This document shows, piece by piece, positions 1-11,139 of a stretch of 64,000 nucleotides of DNA (position 1 is its first letter; each line of letters starts with the position of its first letter). The notes below the pieces were generated by a model. The model was not told the DNA's origin, ran no database searches, and worked only from the letters and a program-made list of their open reading frames with translations. Location: contig OX419761.1 of NCBI GenBank assembly GCA_948567375.1, positions 19,568,243 through 19,632,242 on the forward strand, in the 5' to 3' direction. The stretch is from Lunularia cruciata. Its lineage: Eukaryota > Streptophyta > Marchantiopsida > Lunulariales > Lunulariaceae. Position numbers and translations under genes: made by a program.

Positions 1-195
1 ATTGCATCCACCTTGGATGTTCCATTATGGAGTTCAAAGGAGATATTGCAGCAACATGCAAGTCAATTGATGCAATAGACTTGGAGTGGAGCCTTTGTAC
101 CACTAGGAGACCAATGTGAGGATGAGCCTCTAGAGTCAATTACCTTGACACCTTTGGGTACCACATTCATTCCTTGGCAATATCTAGTAGAGGGA

Positions 196-1190
196 GTATG
201 TCTATTAGAGCTCGTTGGTGGGATGAGCATTGGAATAGTTGTGGTACTACAGGCGGGTATACAAGTATAGAGGTACTTGTATATGGAGAGAGATAAATCT
301 ACTAGGTAAGTCTCTCTATGTCATATGGCACACTTGGCCTATTTGTATGCAAAGTTTTTTTTTATGTCAATAGTCAAGGGTTACCAAAAGACCCTACCAA
401 TAGACATTTCTTTGCTGGGGGTGCAAGATTTGGAGAGACATGATCCCATTCATTTGGTGATTTTTGGATGGCCATGTCAAGGACATACACGTGCTGGCCA
501 ATGTTTGGGTCTTTAGGATTCTATTTTGGTGTGTTTTGGGAGATATTATGTATATTATGATATCTTTAGGTTCATGAAGCCATTTCTCCAACTTACATTT
601 TGGAGAACATCTCTTTGATGGGTGATTCTTGCATTTGGGTGGTAGCAAGTACACATCAAGTCCATTCTTGGATGGGACCTACTGTGTTGTTGGATGTAGC
701 CAAGTGGGATCATGGGCTCATGGTTTTCATCTTTGGTGGAAAAACCTCTTACTTAGAGAGGTTTTATAGCATACTTATGATGGGATTTAGTGACTAGACC
801 ACCTCACTATTAATGACATCTTGGATGTTGGGCATCAATCTCAAATCGTACTAGTGGCTGATAGGTCACCTATGGCAATGGTGGACCTAGTTGGATAGCC
901 TCAAGCCACTTTCACACACTTATGTGTTTCCTAGGATCTCATGCCTTTTGAGAAAGAGGTCTTAGACTTGTTTGAGATATATAGTTATAGCAGTTGGTGG
1001 AGCCTAATGCCAAAGAAAGAGAGTAGGCAATGGGTTTTTGCACCCATATGACTATGATTCTAGGAGTGTTAGAAGCATCCATGTGTCAGGTGTTAGGTCA
1101 GGCTATGGACCTAAATTTTTTGACCTGGATTGTGAGCCTTGGTTTGGTAGAGCAGCATAGGATGCACTTGATAAGCATCACCACTCGGAC
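196..1190 (+). pseudogene. Retrotransposon-borne C5-cytosine DNA methyltransferase domain (broken), copy A1
   Basis: DNMT motifs appear in the canonical order. Motif I, the SAM-binding loop, reads LLELVGGMSIG at 202-234, followed by VVLQAGI. Motif IV, the catalytic Pro-Cys-Gln, is at 472-480 within FGWPCQGHTRAGQ. Motif VI, Glu-Asn, reads TYILENI at about 591-611. A motif X-like stretch VLGQAMDLNFLTWI lies near 1090-1135. The catalytic cysteine codon (475-477) is intact, but stops (for example around 514) and frame changes separate the motifs, so this copy cannot make an active enzyme. An intact family member would transfer methyl groups from SAM to cytosine C5. The domain sits between the protease region and RT of one element, and copy A2 has it in the same place, so it is part of the element rather than a chance neighbour. 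Confidence 0.8.
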
Positions 1191-1489
1191 ACTTGTGAGC
1201 TATGTGCGCATCAAGATGATTCAAGCACATGCTAGGAGCAATAGAACGAGTGGACATGGTATTCTTGGGACATAACTAGTGGCTACTAGGGAGAGTGGTC
1301 TACTTTGAGTCCATCTAGGTGAACGTGGTCTACTTGGATTACCCCTTTGGTCTACTTGGGATATGACTAGAGGATGTATGGAGCTTGTAGCTAGAGTGGA
1401 TTGAGTTTTTCACATGGAGGTTGGGACCTCTAGTGGTTGGGGTCATGACACTACTGCTCCTAAGGGCCTAGTGTAGCAGCCAGTCAATA

Positions 1490-2950
1490 CGTCTTCCACT
1501 ACCACATTAGTTATAAAGGATACTTGGGAGCCAAATCTGGGACCCAAGCTTACAAGAATGGAAAAGATAAAGAGTTTGGAGGTTCTTGAGGAGCTACATG
1601 AGTTGTTTTGCCTTTAATATGAAGGATTTGGGTGCTTTGAAAAGACATGGTATTTGGATTGAGTTGACTAGCAATACATCAATTTTTTGATATCCCTGTT
1701 GATAGCATTAATTTAGAGCTAAAGTGGAGACCTTTTTGAGGCTAGTTTGGTAGAGATTTCACATGGAGAGTATGCATCAGCTACAATGATGCCAACCAAG
1801 AAGGATATACATGGAAACTATACAAATAGGTAGATGTGTGAAGATTATTGTCCTATCAACCAATAAACTAGGGCTGATTAGTATACCATACCTACAATGG
1901 AGGAGATCTTTGATGTGATTGGGCATGCAAAGTACTTTGGTACTTTGGATTTTTTAGTAGGATATCATCAATTGCTCATCAAGGAGGAGGATAAGTCCAA
2001 GACAAGATTTTGAGCTATTGATCCTCATAGCAAGGATGTGTTATATCAATGGAGTTTCTTATCATTTGGGTAAAAGAATACTCTTGCCAAGTTCTAGAGG
2101 ATCATGGATATGATCCTAGTTAGATTAAATTTTTCTTGGTGCTATATTGATGAAATTTTTATCTATAATACTACTATGGAGGAGCATGAGAGACATTTGT
2201 TGGAAGTGTTTGAGAGGTTGAGATCTCATGGACTCAAATTACATCATGGGAACTGTAGGTTCCTCCACAAGTAGGTTGGTATTTGGGTCACACTATCTAC
2301 CATGGAGGACTAGGTTTTTAGTAGACCAAGGTGGAGGTTATGCACATATTCCTTGGCCTACAAATGTGAGCAGAGTGTGAGCATTCCTTGGGTTGGCAAG
2401 CTTCTATAACCACTATGTTAGAGGATTTAGTGCCATTGCCAAGGTCTTGAAAAAGCTTACACTTACCAAGCTTACACAAAAGTGGTGTTGGGAAGATGAG
2501 CATGAGAGAGCTTTTGTAGAGCTTAAGGAGAGGTTGACATCTGCCCCTATTTTGAGGAGACCAATCAAAGGATGACATTTTAGGTTCACATTGATTGGAG
2601 TATGTTGGCAATTAGAGCAGTGCTCACCCAACATGATGATGAGGGGAAGGAGTTTGTGGTGGCCTATGCTAGTAGCTCTAACAATTCAATGGAGGCAAAG
2701 TATAGTTCATATGAGAGAGTGCTTGCAACAATATGGGTAGTAGCACATTTTTTATGTTACCTATTTGGTAACCCCTTTACACTCATCATTGATCATCATC
2801 TACTTCAGTGGTTGATGGAGTCCAATAAGCTTTCAAGGAAGCTTGCACAATGGGCTCTGATTTTATAGAAGTATGATTTTACAATTATTCATAGACTTGG
2901 AGTGGTGAATAGTGATATAGATAGGTTGAGTAGAAACCCATGTCCTAATT
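1490..2950 (+). pseudogene. Reverse transcriptase and RNase H of element A1 (broken)
   Basis: This Ty3/gypsy RT-RNase H region has many stops. The N-terminal lead-in (DTWEPNLGPKL) starts near 1510. The active-site box reads CYIDEIF at about 2140-2160, with Glu in place of the second Asp of the usual YIDD. The RT thumb and connection (2393-2575) includes RGFSAIAKVLKKLT. RNase H follows at 2602-2868 with VLTQHDDEGKEFVVAYAS and PFTLIIDHHLLQWLMES. Copy A2 (39591-41040) keeps YIDD, so the Glu here is a copy-specific change. The region once copied element RNA to DNA; this copy is dead. Confidence 0.8.
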
Positions 2951-3299
2951 AGAAGGATCAGATTGGAGCATGTTGGCATGGTGAGATAGATGAGGAGATG
3001 ATGTAAGGTTGGCATGCATCTAACTTTTTGGTATATTTTCTGAGGCTTTGGTGGTATCTCTTTCAACACATATAGGAGGAGTTATTGAGGTAACAAATCA
3101 AGAGAGTGGAGATAGTGGTATAATTAAGCGAGACATTCATGATGATATTATAGTGATGGATTATCTTTACACTGGTGTTGTGGATGGCACAATTGTGGCC
3201 AAGGAGATAAACTTTGTTCTTCAACAAGCCAGATAGTTCAAATTGGAGGATAGACACCTTCTTTTGTGTATGGGAGGATGGTAGAGTGTAAGTAGTACC

Positions 3300-4390
3300 A
3301 ATTCCATCTCAAAGACCACAGTTGGTCTTTCATGCTCATGAGGAATTAGGAAATTTTGGAGTAAAGTAGACTTATAGCTTACTCCAAAGTCATTATTGGT
3401 AGCATGTACATTGATGTATAGCAATTTGTTGCCAGATGTGTTGGTTATGACCAAGTTAGAGCATCATTTAATGCTCTTATGCCACAATTACACCCATTAC
3501 CTATCATGGGGTTGGGTTACCATTGGAGTTTGGACTTTGCTGGACCTTTTTTATTGATTGTGAGACATCATCAATATGTTTTGGTTATAGTGGAGCACTT
3601 CTCCAAGTGGATTGAGTTAGTGGCACTTCTTGATAAGTTCAATGAAGGGATGGCTTACTTGTTCTTGGATCGGGTTCTTAGTCATTTTGGTGCATCAACT
3701 GAGGTTTTGATTGATCAAGGTATAGAGTTCTTGAGGGATTTTAAACTCTTGTGTGACAAGGCTTTGATTGATCATCTTACGACCTCCCAAGATCACCTTG
3801 AGGCAAATGGTTCAGTAGAGAGAGTGGTTCAGGCAATAAAGAGAGGATTATGGAAGTATGGTTTGCAAAGAAGCTACTTGGGAGATTGGGATCTCCAATT
3901 ACCTTGATTGGCCATGGGCTATTGGTTTAGCTGGCAAGTCTCCTTAGCATCCTTCTCTCCTTACTTTCTTCTCTATGGATGAGATCTAGATTTACCTAAA
4001 GCCATTCATCAAGATGCTAATATAGTGTTGGACTTGGATGATCCAAATGTATGGATGAATGCATGTTCTCAATTGGTAGAGATCTTTTGGAGAGTGATGC
4101 CGATGGTCTTTGAGAACTTAGCAATTTCTCAACATAAAAATACCTTACACTATGCTACTATTTTAGGAAGAGGTTATAGACCCTCAATCCATCAATTTCA
4201 TCTAGGTGACTATGTATATCTACAACATACAACACCAACAACACTTGATGTTTCTATAGGCCACACTATCTTGAGAGTACATGAGGTTTTTCCATCTAGA
4301 GTCCTTGTGTTGGAACGACATGATGGTTTTGTTTGGAAGGATCATGTACGCAATTGCGCACCATGCTACCTCTCAAACATTGATGGTAAT
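3300..4390 (+). pseudogene. Integrase of element A1 (broken)
   Basis: A zinc-binding H2C2-like region lies around 3330-3450 (FHAHEELGNFGV, then a Cys-rich stretch). The catalytic core is the open frame 3479-3907. Its first Asp is in HWSLDFAGPF, the second in VLIDQGIEF, and the Glu in NGSVERVVQAIKRG. The frame 4025-4390 continues as the integrase C-terminal region (YRPSIHQFHLGDYVYLQ), the usual SH3-like part that binds DNA non-specifically. It reads straight into the PHD finger at 4430. Stops lie between the pieces (for example at 3905), so the gene is not functional. Confidence 0.75.
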
Positions 4391-4429
4391 ATGGATCCAA
4401 GCTTGGCACTTGTATGTGTAGGCTTGTTG

Positions 4430-4564
4430 TGTATATTATGCGGCTCTTTTGGTAGAGTTACTACTATATTAGTGTGTGATAGTTGTTTGAGAGGATGGCA
4501 TATGGCATGTTTGACTTGTCCACTCATAGTAGTTCCTCAAGGATAGTGGTTATGTCCTAGTTGT
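4430..4564 (+). pseudogene. PHD finger at the C-terminus of the A1 integrase
   Basis: In the frame of the integrase tail the codons give C-x2-C, 11 residues, C-x2-C, 4 residues, His, x2, Cys, then 14 codons and C-x2-C. This is the C4HC3 ligand spacing of a PHD zinc finger. Typical family residues are present: ILVCDSC, GWHMAC before a Pro, and VPQG-stop-W ahead of the last Cys pair. One in-frame TAG (4544-4546) falls at a normally variable position just before the conserved Trp, and a TGA follows at 4568. PHD fingers read histone H3 tails. Chromoviral integrases use a chromodomain in this position for targeting, so a similar role is inferred here. Copy A2 is truncated before this region. Confidence 0.75.
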
Positions 4565-4739
4565 ACTTGACCTATAGCTAGTTCATTCTTTATATAGTGT
4601 AGATTGTAGACTTGCAATTAACAATGGGGCTTGATAGCACTTGACCTCTTAGTCTTTTGCCCACCATAATGTATACCATATATTTGGAGTAGATGGCTAC
4701 TTGGAGTTAGAGGACCTAACTACCAATTGGGGAGGCAAT

Positions 4740-5285
4740 TGTGGTACTTTAGAGTCCATGTATGACTTATGTGTGAGTTGTGCTTCTATAGTGTGTGATG
4801 TTGACAGCAATGTATGTTGTGTAGCAATGTGTATACACACAAAAACTGTCACACATTTGTAGCATCACATGTAGATTGCTTGAACTCTAGAGTAGTAGTG
4901 TTGGTAGTCAAAAGTATTTTGGCAATTACCCATAGACTACTTATTGACGGTCAAATTTCATGTTTGGGATACTCACTACATGGTGGGGCTCACCGTCCCT
5001 TGCACCGTTGGGTGTGCCATCAATGGGATTGTTAGGGTTGGAGATCTAAGTGGAGACCATGGGGTATACTTTTGAAGTGTAGCTCCAAAGAGCTCATTTC
5101 TTTGATGTTGAGCTTTTGAGTTCTTGGCTATGGTGGACAGAGGCTAGCAAGCATCACCTAGAGTCTGTTAGCTAGAGTAGGTGTGGCTTAGCTGTAATCA
5201 GTGCTTGGTTGTAGGTAGATTGTTGAGTGATTAATCAAACACTGATCTGATTAAGTGTGATTTAAGTTGAGAACAAATTGATTAT
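4740..5285 (+). repeat. Likely start of the A-family 3' LTR and following sequence
   Basis: TGTGGTACTTTAGAG at 4740 follows a purine-rich tract, as expected for an LTR start after a polypurine tract. About 110 bases from 4740 recur, diverged, at 5286-5393. No clean CA-ending LTR terminus or target duplication could be fixed, so the right boundary is uncertain; 5285 is simply where the second start-like copy begins. The open frame 4814-5035 inside it shows no recognisable domain. Confidence 0.4.
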
Positions 5286-5393
5286 TGTAGCACTTTAGAG
5301 TGCATGTATGACTTATGTGTGAATTGTGCTTTTATAATGTGTGAGGTTGACAGTAATGTATGTTGTATAGTAATGTATATATATACACAACAT
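5286..5393 (+). repeat. Second copy of the A-family LTR start
   Basis: TGTAGCACTTTAGAG at 5286 and the next 100 bases match 4740-4850 with scattered substitutions, in the same orientation and about 546 bases away. It could be an LTR fragment, a tandem LTR, or an internal duplication. Confidence 0.5.
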
Positions 5394-6386
5394 TATCTTT
5401 CAATTAAGACACTTGAAATTATTGCAATGGTTGCTACATGCACTAAGCTAGAATTTTGAAAGGTGGTAGGTAAACTATTCCCACAAAATGCATGCTCTTT
5501 CAAATTTTTTATATATTTTGCAATTTTTTCATTTTGATTTGGATGTTTTGAAACTTTTCAAAATAGTGGAAGATATCAAAACTTTGGCCCAAGAATTGAG
5601 AAGAGATCATTCTTGTGCAAAAGTTATGAATTTCTGAAGGGAAGTGGCTGGTCTTAGACCAAATCTGGAAATATGCATGATAATAAAGAGGTTTTTTTGG
5701 CCAAATAGCTTGATGAAAATGGGACATTGTTTAGGAAAGGACTTTGTAGAGTGGAGTTGTGTGTGTGAAAAATTGCAAAGGATTTGGAGTCACTGGTTGA
5801 CTAAGATTGTGAAGAAGAGTCATTTTTAGGGAGTTGAGTTTTCATGAATGAGGAATGTAAGAACAACCAAGAGCATGTTTGAGTGTTTAGACTCATCTTG
5901 GGAGCATGGAGGGCCATCAGGAGTGGAAATTCAGGTTATGAAAGCTTCCCTAAGGGTTTGAGGTGATTGTAGGTTTTGATTTGAAGAAAAGAAAGTGTTG
6001 AGAGCATCCTAAAACCTACACCATTGAGAGGAAAGAATGATTCTAAGTGCTTTTTATATAGAGAGAAGTCACATAAGACAAGTTCATGAAATTTGACCTT
6101 TGAGAGCAAGAGGTTGAGGGAAAGGAGAGGCTTACTTGACATGGCATTACATGTTGGACCTTCTTCACCAAGATCGGGAGGGAGGAGATTTAAAACTAAG
6201 GAGTTGTGTGAGGTTTGTGGAGTAGGACTTCCAAAAAGGCATGAGCGTAGTGGAGTTACAACATTTTTGGAGACTTTGGTGAATGATCTTGGGTAGAGTC
6301 TTAGCTTCACTATAAAAAAATTACCTTCATCAAATAGTTCTGAAGATTAGTGATGGAGATAACTTTTCAATTGATGAATAAACTAT
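5394..6386. other. Stretch without recognisable genes
   Basis: Only short frames with no recognisable domain are present; the longest is 124 codons on the minus strand at 5936-6310. The composition is like the neighbouring repeats. It may be residual LTR or old transposon sequence. Confidence 0.4.
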
Positions 6387-8510
6387 CCCTAAGAGTTACA
6401 TGCACAACCCTATAGGAGTTTGTTTCCAATGCAACTTTAACTTCTAGCCAATTAAGTGCTCACATGCTTCATTACTCCTTTTGTTGATTGATTGAAATGT
6501 GGACCCACCTTACCCTTTAGCTCCTCTCCTTCATAGTTCCTTTGGCACCCAAGGCACTCCTTCTCTTGGATACCCTTTACTCTCTACTCCTTTGCTTTCT
6601 TGTATCTTTTTCATTCCACTCTTGGAGGATTTTTGTTGTACATTACTCTTTACTCTTACTCTATCCTTTTGATACTCAAAAAACTTTAATTCTTCTTGCC
6701 TGTTCCAACTCCCTCTCACTAGTTCATCTAGCTCATCATTGATCTCTCTCTTTTACTATGTCACTACCTCATTTTTATTACCTTCTTCTTTGTTTTGCAT
6801 CATAGGTCAAATATGCTAGGTTTTACATGCTACCACTACCAATCAATGTTGTCCTTTTAGGCATTTACAAGGTATGTATTGGATCCCTAAAATTATTTTG
6901 CTTTTGATTTTGACTTCTTCCTTTGCTTGTTGTTGAATTTTTATTTCACTTCTTTATGCTAATTCCTTTTTTTTCTAATGGAGTTTATGATCCACATGTT
7001 GCCTTGCACTATATGTGGTTTACTTTGAGCTACATTATTGGAAGCAACCAAGTTTGCCTTGCCACTCATGAGTTTTCAAGCAAAAACTTGGTATGAGTGG
7101 TACTAAAGATTGCTCAACTACTTTGGCACTATGTGAAGGCACTAATGAGTTGCATGTGCTTTTGTGGAGGTTTACTATGGCTGCCTTTTTCTTCCCTTAG
7201 TTGGTTTTTTGTCTTAGGATACAAGGATCCATAACAGTTTTTGTGATATATTTATCCTATCCTCCAATGGTCCACTTGTCTCTCCCTTGTTCTTTGAATT
7301 ATTTCATACTCCCACTCCTCTAACACTTTCATTTGTGATGAATATGATTATTGTGTCTAGGATCTTCCTCAACTTGAGATTTCTAGCCTTCTACTTGACT
7401 CTTGACTCTTATTTGCCTTTGTCTACCATTCTTTTTATTAGTTCTATTCCTCTACTTATGAGGGTGCTCTATTTTTGCTTCTTCATATCATGTATCTTGG
7501 ATACAGGAGTTGCCTTCTATTTTTTCAATGTTACATTTACATAAGGTTTCTTTTCTATATAGTTTCTTTTGATGATGCTCATTCTCTATATTTAAAAGTG
7601 CTTTGTTTCCATTTATTCAAGGCTTTCTACTTGGTTATATGCTATTAGATGTAAGTATCGCTATAAATTTGCTTCCAACTTATAATTACTTATGCTTTAA
7701 ATTGACCAAATTTTTGTTATTAGGTATGTTTTACATATGTTGCACTACAATTTCACTCATGAGTTTGGGATCTCCTATTCTTTAGATAGCTTCTATCCTC
7801 ATTCCTCTATATCTTTACTTGTGTGCACTTTGGAAGTGCAATGGCACGGTATGTATTATTCTAAGGTAGAATTATTCTCCTCATGATAGTGCATTGATCT
7901 CTTATGGCATTAGTCAGCTAGACATCATATTTTCATTCATGTTGATTAGGATTTCATTATTGGTCACTATTTTTTTAGCACTCACTTCTTGTATTACTTA
8001 ACTTGTTAGCTTCATGGTGTTTGTTTTCACATCCTTGGTTATAGCATGCTTAGTTCTCTTTTCATTGTTTGAATCTTCTTTCTACCAATTTTACCCTTCC
8101 AAGTTGTTAAAAAGTTTGTCTAGGGGTGGTATTTTGTTTACTTCTTTGTGCATTTTCATGATCTTCATTTCATTTTGTTATTTTTCAATTTTGTATTGTT
8201 AGTTTTCAATTGCTTCTAATATTGCACACCACTTATTTTACTATCTCTACATTGCCATTTCATTTTTCACTATGTGGTCCCAACTCTCCTCTCTCATCCC
8301 TATTCCTTGTTAATTTTCAATGCTTCTAGCTTTGCAAACCAATTAATTTCCTTTTTCCTACATTGTTGTTTTGTTTTGCATTTTGTTGTGTCCCATACCC
8401 TCCCTCCCATTCCTCATTTGTGTCATACTTTCCCTTAGAACTCTTGTCCTTTGTTTTCCTTCTATTCTTCTTGACCTAAAAAGTGTCACTTCCTCTTGGT
8501 CTTTGACACC

Positions 8511-9245
8511 TATAATCCTCCGAAGACAAGAGAAGAGAGAAAACACAGATTGCACACTCAAACATTTGATGCCCCAAGGGAGCACCTTCTCTTTATTATA
8601 TAGACAAAGAGGATCTCCTCCAAGGAAGCTCCACCATAGGATTAGGGACACAGATAGGTGACATGTCAGCAAGCTCCACCTTTGGATTATTTACTTGGAT
8701 GGGTGACCTGTTTGGTCTAGGTCCTATCTGGTTGGTCAAACAAGCTTTGACCGGAGGGAATCTTTTAGGGAATCTTCTTGTATGAATCTCAGAATCACGT
8801 AAGGTATTGTTGGAAAGCTCTCTACGAAACAAAGCAAGGGGGAGGGAAGGCTAGCCCTTCCTCCATTGGAGAGAGAATCTGCACATTTTTTAGGCCTAAT
8901 TCATCCGTTTAGGCCGTCAAAATTGCCTTCAAAGATTTTAGGCATATTTTGGTTCCTACTCTATTAGTAGAAGTCCCCTTTTGGTGATACCTCTTTCTGA
9001 TCTGGTTAGTCCATCATGTGTAATATCCTTCCAGATGTTACCAAACCAATTATCACCTTTAAATCATACGTCTAGCTATTGGTTTTAAGGTTCTCAAGTC
9101 TATTTCGGTTTCTGCCCTATTAGTAGAAGTACTCTTTTGGTGATACTTCTATCTGATTTATTTTGACCATCATGTATAACATCATTCTAGATGTTACCAA
9201 ACCGAATTTCACATCTAGATCATATGGCTAACCCTTGGTATTACA
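8511..9245 (-). mobile_element. Solo LTR of the element-B family, target duplication ACACC
   Basis: On the minus strand this matches the element B LTR (41054-41795) end to end, including the internal tandem duplication and the TATA-region sequence. It is flanked by perfect 5-base copies ACACC at 8506-8510 and 9246-9250. The terminal TG is mutated (the plus strand starts TATAAT). It was left by recombination between the two LTRs of a former full element inserted into the Penelope-like region. Confidence 0.9.
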
Positions 9246-11139
9246 ACACCTCACTCACTCTCACCTCTTTGTGCAACATGTGTCATAATTTTTGTATTAC
9301 AAGTGTCAATTTTAGACACTAGCTCCACTCTTCCCTCTCCCTTGTTTATTATCCCCTAAGACCTTGACCCTAAACCTTCCTCTATAGCCTATTGATGTAC
9401 CTTTCTCTTCATGTACCTTTCTCTTCATTATGATGCTTCTTGCTATTTTTGTTGGATCCCAAACCTCCTCTCTCATATTCACACAAGATCTACTTTAATG
9501 ACTCATCCATTGCTAACACTTGACACTTGACCCTTACAACCCACCTGTATGATACTTTAACCTTTTCTATCCTTCTTATTCAAGTACAAGGTTAACATTA
9601 CACTTCTCATTTCACACACTTGTCCCTACTTGGCATTTGATTGCATACAAAGATATACTCTCAAGTGATTGACTCTGAATTGCAATCCTCGTTAACTCTT
9701 GCTATTCTTCTTGTTCAGTACTAGGTTAAGGTCACATTTCTGGTTCCACATATTGGTCCCTACTTTGCATTCAATTGCATACAAAGACAAACAATAGACT
9801 CTTACTTGCACTTTATGTTTTCCCCATTGGTTTTTTTACTTTGTACACAACTTTGTACACTTTGTACCTTAGGATTTCACTTTGTTGATTGCTATGACTT
9901 TTGTTGCTCAGGAGGTGGTGGGTTTCAAGAACATGTCTTCCTTTAATTTGAGCAAGGTTTTCCTTTTCCCACCAAGAGGTATTTGGCCTCCCATTATGCA
10001 ATGCATCCTTTCTTCTTTTTATTCATTGAATCCATATCCTTTCTGTGAAATCTAAGACAACTACAATTTCAGCACATTGGAGACCACACTTCCTTGGTCC
10101 TTACACTTCCTTAAAATGATGTATGGGTGATTTATATTATTTACTTGGTTTGTAATGGTAAGTGTTGCATGGATCAAACTGCTAATTCTACTTTTAAGAG
10201 ATTGTAGTAACATTATCGTAAAGGTAAATAGCTAGCAACTCCTTTGCTTCTCTACTTTAGAGTACACCCCACTCATGGCTACCATGGCAAATTTTAGCTT
10301 TGATGCTTTACCTATCAGCAAGGTAAATAAAAATTTGGTGTTTCATGTTGTTGCTAACTCAAAAGAATAATTTTGGATCCGGTTGTTAAACTCTTGGACG
10401 CCTATTGGGTATAATGTACATGGCCAGGTTTCTCATCAACAACATTGCCTGGACAATATTGGGACTTTCTGCTCTTCCTTCTAGAACTTTCACTTATAAA
10501 GACTACCTTAGGAGAATTGTTGCACTTTTTGCTTTACTAAACTCAAATAATCTCTTCAACACATTCTTTGCTTGTTTTAGAATCAATAGTCTTCTTTGCA
10601 TCTTCTATGTGGTTAAATCTACTCCCATAGCCATTTATCTTAGGTTAAAAGTTGATATCAACTTGCTCATGAACTTCCTACTCCTCTTTCTCTCACCCCA
10701 TCTTTCTACAAGTAGACCTATCCTTGAGTTTTGGCCTACTCTTATCATTTTCAGTTTGCCTCCAAGGAAATAGATAAATCTAAATTACAGTCTATTCTAT
10801 GGGATATGAGGTTTTGGATGCCATTCGTACTAATATTCCTTGCATAATTACCTTATTTATTTATAGATAGAGTAAAACATTAGGTCACTTACACCTCAAT
10901 TTTGCTTCTATCTCCAAGATACAACAAGTATCTACTTCCTTTCCTTCTCTATATAATTGTCTAAATCATTTAGCTTTTATCAACCCAACTTATGGACATG
11001 TAGTTACATTTTCTCTATAAATCCTTCCCTTAGCTAATTTATCATTGCTTTTTTCTAAAGGTACTAAGTGTTGTCTCTCCTCCATTTCACCACCTTCAAC
11101 TTTCAATGAAATTCATGTTTGCATAAATGATTTTGTTTT

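Larger units (their letters stand above)
1..4739 (+). mobile_element. Ty3/gypsy retrotransposon copy A1, methyltransferase-carrying family, decayed, left end outside window
   Basis: The internal region of a long Ty3/gypsy element runs off the left edge. In order it shows the end of the gag-protease region, a C5-cytosine methyltransferase domain (about 196-1190), reverse transcriptase plus RNase H (about 1490-2950), integrase (about 3300-4390) and a PHD finger (4430-4564). All are broken by stops and frame changes. A second copy, A2, at 30270-48343 aligns with it over most of this length and served as the guide for reading through the breaks. A purine-rich tract just before 4740 (ggggaggcaa) followed by TGTGGTACTTTAGAG marks the likely 3' LTR start. 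The order RT-RH-IN is that of Ty3/gypsy, and there is no chromodomain. The calls are by motif recognition and copy-to-copy comparison. Confidence 0.85.

Noticed and set aside
3479-3907. Possibility that A1 integrase is a functional host gene
   Set aside because: It is flanked on both sides by broken pieces of the same element and begins inside the zinc-to-core linker, so it is an open remnant only.
7287-8202. Hydrophobic plus-strand frames (85, 60 and 62 codons) that look like membrane proteins
   Set aside because: The plus strand is pyrimidine-rich over several kb, which yields Phe/Leu/Ser-rich frames by composition alone; no conserved domain, and the region matches the non-coding part of the repeated Penelope-family segment.
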